Notes: a model not told the origin generated them from the letters alone. DNA of 64,000 bases from Pectinophora gossypiella (GCF_024362695.1 NC_065406.1:1488001-1552000), one strand, 5' to 3'. Counted from the stretch's first letter, positions 1 through 12,102 are shown. Program-made: numbers and translations.

Positions 1-25
1 ATAAACGAAACAACATAATAACTAC

Positions 26-290
26 GTGGAGCGACGGCGGCAACCAAAATTGCTGGCAGTGCCGCGGGGCCGCACCAACCTGCTTAACAAATTGCCTTTA
101 ATCCGCGCACTGCACACACTCAATGAGGTTGCAACCAGGATCGACTTATTTGTTTGTAGTCTGAGCGAATTTGAAAAAGCTTGTATGTATTGTGTTATTT
201 GTCGTAAGTAGATATAAGTGCTGTACTATCGGATTAGGATGGTCCTGTAATGATAGTTTTAAGTTTTGATAAATAAATAAACATTAGGTC
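26..290 (+). mobile_element. LINE-like retrotransposon 3' tail (fragment)
   Basis: A short open stretch (26-211) contains the pattern RTNLLNKLPLIRALHTLNEV followed by an SLSEF motif. This resembles the extreme C-terminus of reverse transcriptases from non-LTR elements common in Lepidoptera. It is followed by non-coding sequence ending in a short AATA-type run near 268-283, as LINE 3' ends often do. No catalytic domain is present, so this is a 5'-truncated copy continuing off the left edge. Family assignment is from remembered motif style only. Confidence 0.35.
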
Positions 291-771
291 ACGACCTTTT
301 GGGGTTCAGCTGAAAATCAGCGTTGTGGCTCTCCCTCAATGTAGGAGTGTCACAACATCTTGCTGAGCTGACGTCCCTTTTTAGAGATAAGGTTTAAATT
401 CATTATTTTGTTCATTTTTCTATTGTGTGAACCACCTACTTGTTTCTAAAATAAATGTTTTTCTTTCCTTCTTCTTTCTTTCTTTCTTTTCCTTTTGATG
501 TAGTCAGAAGCACAAATATCGTATAATGAACTAAGTCCTAACAGAAACCCGCGCCTCACCGAGCTTTCTGTTAGACCAACACGGTAGGTGGTGAGCCGTA
601 TCGCCGTCTAGCTAAGTTCGAGGTCTTCCTTAAGATCGCCTCAACTGAGTTCACAGTTCGAATTGAGGAAAGTTCGAGTCTTAGAATGCGGGTGTACATC
701 TCTACAGTTACACCCGGGGGGTTAAAAATCAAAACAATTCATCTAAAAAAGCAACATTGCTATTTGCTTTT

Positions 772-1145
772 TTTTTGACGTGACTTATTGTAGATTTGCC
801 GCAGATGGCATTAACTACTTGGCCGGACAAATGGGGAGCACTGAAGGATCTCACCCGATACACCGTTTAAGACAACAGACCTGAGAGGGTGCTCAGTTGG
901 GCGCGAACCTCGGCTCAGGGCGTCGTCTGAGAGGAAAAATATTTGAAAGAATTAATCGACCCATGTAATATGTTGGAAAATAAGAAATAAATTCTCTTTA
1001 ACCGGACCCTAGTGGGTCGATAGCGATAAGCGCTGAATGAGGGAAATCGTCGACCACGCCGGCGGGGTCGGTATCGGGGTCCTGAAGTGTTTGGTGTCGC
1101 GAGCTGATTGGCTGCCTCTATGGCTAGAGTAATAGGGTCGTCGGG
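772..1145 (+). repeat. Interspersed repeat family A, copy 1
   Basis: This copy belongs to a roughly 320-bp repeat seen at least four more times in the window (33727-33940 minus, 34007-34325, 36748-36780 plus 38016-38200, 62880-63202). Hallmarks are TGCCGCAGATGGCATTAACT near the start, an internal GGGCGCGAACCTCGG, and AGCTGATTGGCTGCCTCTAT near the end. It carries about 50 extra bases around 960-1010 that the other copies lack. Small open frames here are not genes. Confidence 0.8.
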
Positions 1146-1801
1146 ATTTATTTGCATTGCGCACTTACTTTTGTACGCGCGAATGTCAAATTGCAATAGT
1201 GCCTTTTTAGATGAATTGCTTCGATGTGACGTTTTTAACACCCCTGTTATTTCCTCCCACACCTGCCATGCTATTACACAAGTTAAATATTATCACATGT
1301 CATACTGGTAATAGAATAACAATGGGACAACATGCATTCCTGTGCGGGAAACGCAACAGCGCTGTTTCAGAATTCCTTTATCTGTTGTTCATTTGCTAAT
1401 TGTTAGGTTAGTTGATCTGCGTCATTGGCATTGTCGTCGTGTGTCTATTGTTACAGGGGTGGTACAACTTTGGTACACGAGCCGTAGGGATGGTAGGATT
1501 TTGGTACACGTGCCGTACGGATGGTACAGGTGCCGTATGGATGGTACAATTTTGGTACACGTACACATGTTACAAGGACGGTATCAACAAGCATTTAGTA
1601 TATGCACACCCCGGACACTACAAACAAAAATCTCATCAGTGGGAGCGAGACAGGCAGCCCGCGCACGCTCTCTCTTTTACTTTTTAGCGGTTTACGGCTA
1701 AAAAGACTAAATTAAGAATTAAGACCCATAGGAGGTGAGGTAGATCTATCTCAGCACAGTGATATTGAAAAAAAACATGTTTTAAAATAATATAAAAAGT
1801 C

Positions 1802-2068
1802 ATCATCATCAGCTCATTAATGTCCCCACTGCTGGGGCACGGGCCTTCCCTATGGATGGATAGGGAGATCGGGCCTTAAACCACCATGCGGGCCCAGTGC
1901 GGATTGATGGTTATTAACGACTGCTAATGCAGCCGGGACCAACGGCTTAACGTGCCTTCCGAAGCACGGAGGAGCTCGAGATGAAAACTTTTTTTTGTGG
2001 TCACCCATCCTATGACCGGCCTTTGCGAAAGTTGCTTAACTTCAACAATCGCAGACCGAGCGCGTTTA
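1802..2068 (-). repeat. SINE family B (HaSE-like), copy 1
   Basis: Read on the minus strand, this matches the repeats at 11767-12058 and 40991-41265. It starts with a GCGCTCGGTCTGCGATTGTT segment, has a B-box-like GGATGGGTGACC, an A-rich stretch, the core GGCACGTTAAGCCGTTGGTC, and a 3' end rich in GATGATG. The layout suits a pol III-transcribed lepidopteran SINE. The name is from memory of Helicoverpa SINEs and is tentative. Confidence 0.7.
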
Positions 2069-3447
2069 ATAAAAAATCGCAATAAAAAAAGTATTTAAGA
2101 TAAAATGAGACAGACTTAAATGTCATGACAGTCTAAACGCTCAAAGCTTTGGTCAGTATTACGTTTTTAATCGACAAAAGAACCACGCGACGAATTTCTT
2201 CCCAAATGGTCCATTTTTGTTCGTCTAACAAAAAGCTCATGAGCCGTGGGTTGATCGAGCTTGGTTCTCTGACTACCCCAATAGGCTAGTATCCAACAAG
2301 TCAAATCAGTTACTTTTTACTAAAAGTCAAAACACGAAATTACTTTGAAAATATGAAAAAGCACACTGTGACGTCATAGAAAAACGTGATAAAATGTCGG
2401 ACTTATTTTACGTTTTTTTGATTTAAATTCATAAATAAGTTAAATAGTAAAAAGAAAATGTATTTCGTTAGTTTTAGATTTGTCTTTATTTAGTAATCAG
2501 AATTTCATAATTCTGTACCGTCGGTGAAAAGTAATACAACTCGAGTTGTATCACTTTTGAGTTATTAGCACACACTTCATGTTCAAAAAATTCTCTTTCT
2601 TTCTGTCTAATTCTCGTAACTGTAGCTATTATAAATACGGAGATAATTTTTGTGTTCAGTGATATAAGTACTGTTTGTGAAGGATTCATGCTGTTATAAC
2701 ACGTGTAACATAATTCATCTTAACTTGCATCAAAGTGAAATGAAGATTTTCATTAAATATTTTGGTGTAAGTAAATGCAACTCAAGATATATTAAAATAC
2801 ACGCCATCCTTGAATTCTCACGGTCCGTGTTTAATGATATAATTTTAGTTGTAACATCAAACACCAAATTTATTTTTTCGTGAAAAGTAATATAAATTAA
2901 TATATATCAAAATATTTCATAAAATACGATCTTGGATATCAATAACATGTCGTGTATAATGATACATACAAGTTCGATTCTATGCGCCACCAGTGTGTAT
3001 CTTAGGGTAACCTCCGCATAAACCTGTCTATGGGAAGCCATTTTGTCTAGAGCCACAGCAAACCATATCTGATCCGCATTGCGAATGGGTATAGGTTACG
3101 TTAGTACTTCAGACCAAACCGTGTTTTTTCTCTTTCTGTTATAACCACCTTGTAGTACTTAATAATAGTACCTCAATAAGTTGTGGGTCCTGATCATGGC
3201 GTCGATATCACCATGGCAGGGTTAGTCAAGAGGTATTTGAGATTTGTCATAACTGTCATTAGTCTCCTTCCCTTAGCTCGAAGCATAGCTGTTTTACATA
3301 GTTTTCTTGATTACATGCAGCTTAAGCGGTGGCAGATTGAACGCTGCTTTCATTGCTAAGGAGGTTGTAGATGTGAAATAATAGCTCCAAATATTATCAA
3401 GCTCCAATTAATATGCAAGCCATTCAATACACGCTGGTTAGATCTTT
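2069..3447. other. No gene recognised; AT-rich repeat debris
   Basis: No coding exon is seen here. Around 2400-2560 lies a fragment of an AT-rich repeat also found near 26570-26700, 59220-59450 and 62010-62260, recognisable by an AATTCTGATTACTAAATAAA-type block with a TGACGTCA-containing neighbour. The rest is unassigned. Confidence 0.5.
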
Positions 3448-3451
3448 GATG

Positions 3452-3659
3452 TGTAGAAAAAAATACGGTAGAACAGTAATCACACTTATTTATTCTGGTA
3501 TCAAGAAAATAACACTTAACTTGGTAAACACATCCGATGTCGTCAAGGTCCCCAACGCAAGAGAGCGTGTATCAATCCGTCCGATTTCACAACCCCATTC
3601 TTGTGTTGCCATCTATAGAAAAATGTCTTACAACTGTCAACGAACTATTCAGCCTAACA
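3452..3659 (-). repeat. 3' LTR of decayed retrotransposon
   Basis: This 208-bp LTR starts TGTAGAAAAAAATACGG and ends CAGCCTAACA on the plus strand. Because the element is oriented on the minus strand, it is the 3' LTR. The flanking GATG at 3448-3451 is one half of the target-site duplication. Confidence 0.85.
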
Positions 3660-4223
3660 CTCGTCCATCCTGACCGCGTGTATGTCCCCATACACGTCGA
3701 CAAATGAGCCTAACACTCGGCTGATTGATGCACGCTTCCAGCTTAATGTACCTAATTAACAAAGTATATTTAAGTTAATCACACAATAAATGCACAGAAT
3801 AAATCTCATTTCATTTCATTTCAATCTTTTCACACAGTTTCATAGAGCAGTTAAGTTTTTGAATAGACATGAGGTTGTTCATTTTGAAATTCACTATACA
3901 AAGATTTTAATCGTAAAACCCGGTTTTCTAGACGCAATAATTAAATGATAGAGATTCGATTTATCTCAACATTGGGTTTTACGACCATTAATGTAAAAGA
4001 AAATATTTATATTCAAATTAAGAATGTTGGTAATATGGAATGACCTGTAATAGGTATAGATTTATATGAACCCACAAAAATGCTTTCTAGCCGTGGGTAA
4101 TAGCTACCGATTTATGGTGGTACAAAGGTAATTTCAATTAACTGCACAGAATAACAATTCAAGATATTTAGATATAAGGTAATCGATTTTGTTTACAATT
4201 AAATTAATCTATATTACATACTA

Positions 4224-4505
4224 ATGAACCAATCACATGGTCCATTCTATCTCAGTTCTAACGAACCAATCACATGGTCCTTTTTATTTCAATACCAACG
4301 AGCCAATCACATGGTCGTCTGTTTCTCTAATATTAGTTAACCAATCACATGGTTCTTCATACCTTAAATTTAACGAACCAATTACATGGTTCTTTATACC
4401 TTAAATTTAACGAACCAATCACATGGTCCTCTGTTTCTCATATATTACCTAACCAATCACATGGTACTCTATACTTTAAATTTAACGAGCCAATCACATG
4501 GTCGC
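4224..4505. repeat. Minisatellite, 8 units of about 37 bp
   Basis: The core CCAATCACATGG recurs at 4229, 4266, 4303, 4341, 4378, 4415, 4453 and 4490, a spacing of 37 or 38 bp. One unit has a single substitution (CCAATTACATGG). Between cores, a TGTTTCTC-type and a TACCTTAAATTTAA-type spacer occur in irregular order. The array lies inside the decayed LTR element, between its integrase tail and 3' LTR. Confidence 0.9.
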
Positions 4506-4690
4506 TACCTTAACAAACTATTGTCATAATACCTTTAATCTTATCGTATCGTGATACCTTCATACACTAAATACAAAAGATGTAATATCGTTGATTTAAA
4601 TTTGATTCGCAACTCTAAGTCATGATCAACAACAATAAACGCTGTTAAAAATCATGTTCACTGTCAATATTTTCAAGATCCTTGTCACTT

Positions 4691-4882
4691 TCATTTATGC
4701 TTAAGGCTGCTACATGAACCCAGGGCAACATAACGATCGGCAGCGAATGTAGTTTTACGCTTATGTCTACTATTACTTAAACCTGGTGTCGCCGCGATTT
4801 TATACCGGTCATTACCGAGTACTGCAATAACACGATATGGACCCGAATAATTGTGGTAGTAACTTTTTACTTTTTCCATCAT
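4691..4882 (-). pseudogene. Integrase C-terminal remnant of LTR element
   Basis: The minus strand reads YSGPYRVIAVLGNDRYKI followed by a KTTFAADR segment. This is the style of the C-terminal beta-barrel and tail of Ty3/Gypsy integrases (GPYRV, DRY, then a DR-containing end). The catalytic core and everything upstream to the protease remnant at 5297 are absent. After the DR residues the frame appears shifted relative to the usual tail. It is a dead fragment inside the 3452-8975 element. Confidence 0.6.
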
Positions 4883-4912
4883 TTTTAAAATTTGAAGACG
4901 TAACCTCTACTA

Positions 4913-4985
4913 ATGCGCATATTCTTAGAATATGCGCATATTCTTAGAATATGCGCATATTCTTAGAATATGCGCATACTCCCAG
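4913..4985. repeat. 19-bp palindromic tandem repeat
   Basis: GCGCATATTCTTAGAATAT repeats with an exact 19-bp period (GCGC at 4915, 4934, 4953 and 4972). Each unit is a near-perfect palindrome, so the array can form hairpins. It sits where the polymerase region of the LTR element has been lost. Confidence 0.85.
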
Positions 4986-5296
4986 AACACGCACATTCGA
5001 TGCAAGCATCCACACATATATCTATATATTTTTTTCACGAATCTTGACATCTTAGGAAAACCAATATGTCCTCTTCAACCGATCCAGTGTTCTCTAGGCC
5101 AAAGTGGCCTATGTCGTCGTGGTTCATACGACATAGCTGCCACCTTGCCCCCTTCGGCACCACCCAACGCAAATCAGATCTATTACAATTAACACACCTG
5201 TATAACTTGTTATCCTTGATAACATAATTTTCGTTTATTTCTTTTAATCTAAGTCAGATGAAAGTATCTCTCGAATCCGGCATAATTCACTATCGC

Positions 5297-5530
5297 CTAA
5301 CTGCAGGGTGTGAAGCCAATCGTCACCTTCCCTAACGAATAAACAACTTCGTTGCCAAATCCCCTTAAAGCTGTCGTTACGTTGTTGTGTTGTAGGCCCA
5401 AATGTGTTAATTCTGAATTTGCCAAAAGAGAAACCTCACTGCCGAAATCTACAAAAGCTTTCACTGGAACCCCGCTAATAAAAACTTCTTTATAGAACTT
5501 TAAGTTCAGAGTAGACGTGGATATGCACAT
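5297..5530 (-). pseudogene. Retropepsin remnant of LTR element
   Basis: The minus-strand frame contains VPVKAFVDFGSEVSLLA, which aligns with the active-site segment of retroviral-type aspartic proteases (usually D-T/S-G-A). Here the middle reads D-F-G-S: the hydroxyl residue after the catalytic Asp is replaced by Phe, so catalysis is doubtful. A short IGFT-containing segment follows and then a stop. It is part of the 3452-8975 element and lies directly downstream of gag in element order. Confidence 0.6.
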
Positions 5531-5569
5531 CGTCTTTTGAGAATTGGTAGCCTTACTATCACGTTACTC

Positions 5570-7366
5570 GTCGGGTTTCATAAAACAACTGTCTATTTTA
5601 TGGCCTACTTTGTTGCACCGAGTACATTGAATAAGTGGTTTCGGGCACATTCGAAATGGGTGACCTGATCCCTTACAATTAAAACAAAATATACTCTATC
5701 TATAAATATAATATATTTTATCTTGAAACCAACAGCTCCATTACCATTGCTGCCGCTAGTTATATTGAACCCTACGTTTGGCCTATTCCTAAAATTGAAA
5801 CGTTCAGGGATGATTGTCTCCTTATTACTCATTAGGAATTCTAATAACTGTTCAGGTTCTGTGCACCGTAACGCCAAAGCATTCGACTTGGTAGTTTTGT
5901 CACTCAACCCGTGTATCAGACAATCTACCGCGCGTTTGCCGATATTGCACTGGTTCAACATTGCCAATTTCTCGTAAAAGTACACTACGATTGGTTCCTG
6001 GAACATACTTTTGCGCTTTAGCATGTACTCCAAGGACTGGCCATAGTTTTGCTCAAATGGGAATGCACTACACAACTTTTGTTGCTATTCCACCCACGTA
6101 TACATTATGGTGTCTAGACTATCATACCACGATTTAGCCAGTCCCTGCCGTTTCTGGCAACGCGAAATGAATTGTAGTTCTTTCGTCCCAACCGTAGACG
6201 GTGGCGCACTCATTCACCTTTTTTTTTACCAAACATCTACTCGCTGTCCTTTCGATGACGGGTCAACATCTGGAAGTATATTCTTAGGATTGGGGTTATT
6301 AGAGTGACTGGGTGCGCCTGCCGGCGTCGGCTGGGGCTTTATTGAGTTTAGTATGTCTATAGCATCCTTGGACGTGAATGTAGGACTATCTATCCGTTTA
6401 GACCGATGCGCGGTATTAATTCCTTCGTCATGTGCATCTGTATGCGGACGTTTCATCCCATGATTGACGTCATTTCTGTCTGGTAGTCTACTACGTTCAC
6501 GGTCACGTTGAAGTTGATCTTAAAGAAACTGCAGCCATGCTCGCTCTCGCGCTTACAATTGTTCTCGCTCCTGTATACTCGAACTATTCCTAGTTCTACT
6601 TTGTTGGCGACTTACACTGCGATTACGGTGGTAGAGAGTGGAACTAGGACTACGTCTTCTATTTCTGCTTCGCGTCTTACTGTGACGATGAGAACAGCTT
6701 GATTTACGTCTACGACTTCTACTTCGCGTCTTACTGCGTTGACGATGACAATAGCTTGGAATACACGTCTACGGCTTCTGGTTCAGGTTTTGCTGCGGTG
6801 ACGACGCGAACGGCTTGGACTACGTCTACGACTTGTACTACGTATCTTACTTGAGTCATTGCAATTAGAGTGAAGTCCACCCTCGGTATGCACATCACGG
6901 TCGGTGCGCCTTTCACGTGACTGCTCGGATGTCTGGATCTCGAGAGTTGTAAGGCTCCGTCGCCTCTGAGCTTCAGATTCATCACGTTGTTGCATATCTT
7001 GGTAAACAATTACCGCTCCAACGGTAAAAACAAACTATTCAACGCCACGTGGACTAGCTAAGTTCCGTATACTTTCGCCGCCAACCTTCGAATGCCCAAT
7101 TTCTGCATTGCGAAATGCACTACTGTCCTCTCATCCCAGCCGTAAACCTCCGCGCACTGATTTACCTTTTTTTTTAGCCACATGTCTATGCGTTGGCTTT
7201 TCAGAGACGGATTAAATTCCGGAAGAATATTTGTGTAATCCAAATTTTTATTTACTGATGGTGCGCTTTGATTTAACGGCTGCGATGGGAGAGCATCTTT
7301 AATAGTTTTAATTAGTTCGACAACCTTCTCCTGCTCTCTTCTCGAAGCCAGCTCGCGATCAAGCAA
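5570..7366 (-). pseudogene. gag remnants of LTR element, partly duplicated
   Basis: Three minus-strand pieces read as gag: 7058-7366, 6226-6456 and 5605-6075. The first two share a similar segment (a P-x-F/V-D-P-S-x-K-x-Q-R-x-D motif followed by KK-V-N-x-C-A-x-V-Y-G-W-D-E-R-T), so the N-terminal part is present twice. The 5605-6075 piece has a capsid-like helical region. Shifting frame near 5690 gives a CCHC knuckle (C-x2-C-x4-H-x4-C) and a second C-x2-C...H-like element. Arg/Ser-coding repeats lie between the pieces. Frameshifts and stops separate them, so no intact gag is made. Confidence 0.6.
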
Positions 7367-8766
7367 GCAGCGACTGCGGCTGCGGCTTTCACCGCGGCTG
7401 CGGCTGCGTCTAGCACGTTAACGGCTCCTCCTGGGAGTCTCCAGATTAAGGACTCCGTCTCCTCCGTCCATTTCCTAGAACTCGTAAAATAAAATTGTAA
7501 CCATTAATGACTAACCAACATTTGAATTTTAAAGAATCTAATTTTACTGTTTTTGATGATAACTCGAAAACGGTGCTTCCGGGGCACGTAATTATCCGCC
7601 AGATTCTACCATCCAGATAATAAATCCGAAGAACAATCCGGAGTGTTCGGTCGTCCGATATCCGGACAGCATGCCCTAGGTGCATCTAGAGAAAATAGAC
7701 AATATGTTTGACCCCTTTCATCAACCTCCGTAACCTCAACCTGGTATCATCACATGTGCTGTTCATATAGGATCTATTATTGTTACTAAAGAACACCCAA
7801 AACCTGCTAGGGGATGGATAATAAGGCTATGATAACATTTTATTCACAAAAACGTAAAAGTTAAAAATATTTGTGTAAAAATCTCGTAAACTATGCATGT
7901 GACCTTACAAACGACATTTCGAGTAATCCCTTATAACCCTCAATACCAGCAAGTTCTACTTTATGACAATAAATTACATTTAAGTAGTTCTACTTTATGA
8001 TAATAATTACAATGACTCTTAATGATATTAGGCCAAACAAAATAATTACATTTTATAATTTAGTATCTAAATAAAGATTCAATTACTGAAACCAGATTGA
8101 CCGGACCATATTACATATGTACATACATACATATATGATGAGGTGGGCAGAGCCACAAGTAATCAAAGACAGCTTGCAGCCACTGTTGATACGAAATCCT
8201 AAGATACCATACATAACCACCATATTATGTGGCCTATAAGAAAAAAAATGTAAAAACAACACATAAATTATCTTGTAAACTACTTACATGTCTGGTCGCA
8301 ATAACAACGAAATTTTTGTTACCGCTGTATTAATTAGTATTAATCTTTACCAAACATAATAACCCTTTACAACAAAACTTCACTATTATTTCCTTTTATA
8401 TATTTTTTTTTATTTTTTAAATGTAGGTATGTACGTAGCATTGGATTAATTAGGTCATTCTATGAAGTTGAACATATCAAGAGTAATACATTCATTTTTG
8501 TTTATTTTCTGTAATCCGTACGTAATGTTTAGAATGTGGGTAACTCTTCGAAATAAAGACAGGTTAAATAACTATAGGTAACTACTATTTGAAATAAAAG
8601 TTGACTATGCGTAATTGAAACAATTAGAGTCTCACTAATAATTAAAGAATAATTATAATTCAAACAACACTTTTCTACAGTTAAACTTACAAACTATCCA
8701 GCTTGAAAAGTGGTCACGCGTGGCAACAAAACATTCCAAAAACGTAGGTACTTACCACTTCTGATA

Positions 8767-8975
8767 TGTAGAAAAAAAATACGGTAGAACAGTAATCACA
8801 CTTATTTATTCTGGTATCAAGAAAATAACACTTAACTTGGTAAACACATCCGATGTCGTCAAGGTCCCCAACGCAAGAGAGCGTGTATCAATCCGTCCGA
8901 TTTCACAACCCCATTCTTGTGTTGCCATCTATAGAAAAATGTCTTACAACTGTCAACGAACTATTCAGCCTAACA
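8767..8975 (-). repeat. 5' LTR of decayed retrotransposon
   Basis: This 209-bp copy matches 3452-3659 except for one extra A in the poly-A run. The second GATG of the duplication follows at 8976-8979. I could not match the primer-binding site to a specific tRNA. Confidence 0.85.
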
Positions 8976-10996
8976 GATGCAAGCGCCGGTAGTGGTATTT
9001 TTGAACCTACACAGCTGTAGATGATCGTACATACTTTTGGGTTTAAGGTCCCACTGGGATCCAGCTTGGCATCGGCAGCATCGGGATCTGCCACATCTTC
9101 TCTAGAGAAGATTACCAGTTTCTCAAACACGTTGAATGGTGTAAATTGGTCGAGCTTTCTCGTCTTTATAAAGGGAATAACTACTCTGAACTCTGTGCAC
9201 CACCGTTAAATTGTTTTTTCTGTATTTTGATTACATAAGAGAGAATTACGCAAAGGACCGTGAAAAATGGAAAGAGGAAGGGGAGGCCTTTGCCCAGCAG
9301 TGGGGTGTTGTAGGATAAATTAGATTAGAATAAATAATTGGCAACACCACGGACACAACCCCTTAATTAAACCAGGTCACAAAGTTTGTAGAAATCCCAG
9401 GAGGTATTTGAGCTTCTTAAAGGAGCTGGTTGGCTTACATAGTCAACAAAAGCACACATAATGGACCACTTGCGTTTATGCGGAAAACTGAGCCCATTAA
9501 AGTAACATTAGTTATGGGACATTTGTCTATACATGTTGTGCCGACCCCACCTAGAGAGGGATAAAGGCAGGAGGATGATGATGATATAGTGGGAAGTTTG
9601 CCCACTTCACAATAGTGGTCCATACGCGAGGATACGCGGAACGTGTGCTTACGTGTAAAGTTTTGCGGAAACGAACTCATTTAGCTTAACCATAACAGAC
9701 CATGGTAAAGGTGATAAGACCTACCCTGAGGATAGCCCTGTGTAACCTATAGGTTTGAAGGTGAACCAATGATCTTCATTTTCACTACTTATTCTTATCG
9801 TCAACATTGATTCGACTCCGTTTATAGTTCTGTCAATGTTGCGGGCTACCATTAGACCGGGAATTTAGATAATTCGAAGTATTGAATTATCAAAACCTCT
9901 GTGGAAATGCGCCCTTCGATCGTCGGGCAAGTTTTGCCCATTTTCTTCGTGATACATGTATACTTTAGGGGATTTTGATTGTGGAATGAGTTGTAATCTT
10001 TTAAATAGTGTCAGCAGTAAAGAAGTAACACTAACCAGTTTGTGTGATTTTGGTTTAAAAGTACGTAGGTACATCACTTTTATCTCCAGGCCGTGCTGCC
10101 AGGCTAGCCCGAAACATTCCTAATGACCAGTCTTAATATGATTCCTCTTACCTTTATTTGTTAGGGGTGGAAATATTATCATAATTGAATTTGTAAGATG
10201 AACCAACAATGGTTTTGATTAGGGGCGTAGTGTGGTGGACAAAATGTGTTTGTAGCGGGCAGCAGTGGTGGTTTTGACCGGTTATTTATGAGTTTTGAGA
10301 GTAAAATCATAACAAAAATATTTTATTATCGCCACCTTACACTATATATACGTGTACCATCTTTATATGTATTTATTACTAGAAATTCGTAAAAACATGT
10401 ATCATTTTACACAATAAAACCGAAAAAATAAATCAAGTTATACCACTTGACACAAATTCGTTATAGTTTATCGTTTGTGTCAATTGATATAAGTTACGTT
10501 TCTTTACTTTTTAAAGAAAATAAATAGAATTTTGCCTTTCTACAACTTCATAAAATAAACTTTCTTCCAAGACATTTTGTTTTTTGTACAATAAGACTGT
10601 AAAATTATTAATTGAAATATGATATATCAACGATGACTTTTGTATAGTTATGTGTGTAAAAAGGTATATGTAGACTTGTATCAATTTACACAGTATAAAA
10701 GTTGGTGTCAACTGATACATGTAATTTATTTTGATCCTCTACTATTTCTGTTTAGGTTCTAAACATAACTAAATATTAGAAAAGAAACCTTCCATCATCA
10801 CCTATCGACACATCTAACTTCTGATCCATTATTCCTTATAAGTCACGAGCTAGAATAGTTTTAACTTTAAACTCGATTTTCTCAAAACTTCAATTTTGGA
10901 CTTGTATTACTTTTCACCGACGGTACAGAATTTATCTTGAACCTGGTACACGACCCAATTGAGAATGTCGTGAGGAGGAAGTTACGATCGCGGTCG
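8976..10996. other. No gene recognised; repeat fragments
   Basis: Short open frames here (for example 9021-9209 and 9435-9680) have no recognisable domain. They overlap lepidopteran repeat wording such as GTTGTGCCGACCCCACC near 9535-9555. I see no convincing exon. Confidence 0.45.
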
Positions 10997-11412
10997 GCGC
11001 CTCATACACCTACAATAATATTGCACAATATATCTGCATGCACAATATTATTGAACGTTTAGGGATAGCATTGAAACATTGCACAAAAGATTGAGCGAGC
11101 TTAATTTTTATTGGGCAATATTATTTTCTTGCACTGTGTAGGCTTAAAATTGCGCAATATTTTTCATTTTAGTTTTCGGAGCGATCGCGATCGGTCAGTC
11201 ACGGTATTATTTTTGCCGCCAAAACTTCGTCGTCAGACATGTTGCTCGCACGAAAATATTGTTCAGACTGGTTTGTCAATTTTATTGAGAGAATTTATTG
11301 AACGTTTGGAACGAAAGGGGTTATTCAATATTATTGCACAATTAAAGGATTGTACAACATTATTGTAGGTGTATGGGGCGCTTTATGAAGTCACGGGTTG
11401 GCCACCCCTGCT
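10996..11412. repeat. hAT-like MITE fragment
   Basis: Inverted segments CATACACCTACAATAAT (near 11003) and its complement (near 11358-11375) bound an AT-rich core. The right flank continues to GGGTTGGCCACCCCTG (about 11395-11410), whose complement CAGGGGTGGCCAACC is the style of hAT terminal repeats. The matching left terminus was not found, so this copy may be truncated. Confidence 0.4.
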
Positions 11413-11766
11413 AGAAATGAAATAAGTAACTAGGTAAGTGTTATGTCATCGAGATGACAAACGCATGGTTCAACCATAACAAGGCATTAGACGCACGTGC
11501 GTTCTGGTATTAGATCACAATTATGTCACCTATTGTGTAGGCAATGAGGTACTTTCCGTTACGTTCACCAAAAACAATATAGCTCTGTTCAGTTCAAACG
11601 TGATAATTACATATTTTTGCATTACCCGGATAATTTATTTATTTTTTTATTTTATTTACATACGTAATTACATAATTATTCCAAAATACAATTTAATGAC
11701 AGACGCATACCTAAAAATAACTGTTGCTTGATATTTGGATCACATTATGTATAGAATTGAGGAGGA

Positions 11767-12058
11767 GGAGCTCAGTGGCGTAGCGGTTAATGCGCTCGGT
11801 CTGCGATTGTTGAAGTTAAGCGACTTTCGCAAAGGCCGGTCATAGGATGGGTGACCACAAAAAAAAAGTTTTCATCTCGAGCTCCTCCGTGCTTCGGAAG
11901 GCACGTTAAGCCGTTGGTCCCGGCTGCATTAGCAGTCGTTAATAACCACCAATCCGCACTGGGCCCGCGTGGTGGTTTAAGGCCCGATCTCCATCCATAG
12001 GGAGGCCCGTGCCCCAGCAGTGGGGACGTTAATGGGCTGGCGATGATGCGATGATGTT
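11767..12058 (+). repeat. SINE family B (HaSE-like), copy 2
   Basis: This is the best full-length copy of the family. It shows an A-box-like GTGGCGTAGCGGTTAATGCG, a B-box-like GGATGGGTGACC, an A-run, the GGCACGTTAAGCCGTTGGTC core and a GATGATG tail. It matches 1802-2068 (minus) and 40991-41265. Confidence 0.75.
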
Positions 12059-12102
12059 GCTTCTCTTTATTTTGATCAGAATAATAATGGGTGGAAGATG
12101 TA

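Larger units (their letters stand above)
3452..8975 (-). mobile_element. LTR retrotransposon with near-identical LTRs and decayed coding region
   Basis: Two direct repeats of 208 and 209 bp (3452-3659 and 8767-8975) start TG and end CA. By eye they differ only by one A in a poly-A run. The outer flanks carry a 4-bp duplication, GATG (3448-3451 and 8976-8979), which fixes the boundaries. Internal coding remnants all read on the minus strand: gag pieces (5605-7366), a retropepsin piece (5297-5530) and an integrase tail (4691-4882). Reverse transcriptase, RNase H and most of integrase are missing. Two tandem repeat arrays occupy the 3' half. The order gag, protease, integrase tail fits a Ty3/Gypsy-like element. 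Since the LTRs are nearly identical, the last transposition was recent although the element cannot encode its own machinery. Confidence 0.85.

Noticed and set aside
915..1311. Overlapping frames of 115 and 67 codons on both strands
   Set aside because: They lie within repeat family A, whose other copies have different frames; no domain is present.
4224..4505. Regular short repeats resembling a CRISPR array
   Set aside because: Spacers are related to each other, the repeat core is only 12 bp, the setting is a eukaryotic retrotransposon, and no cas gene exists.
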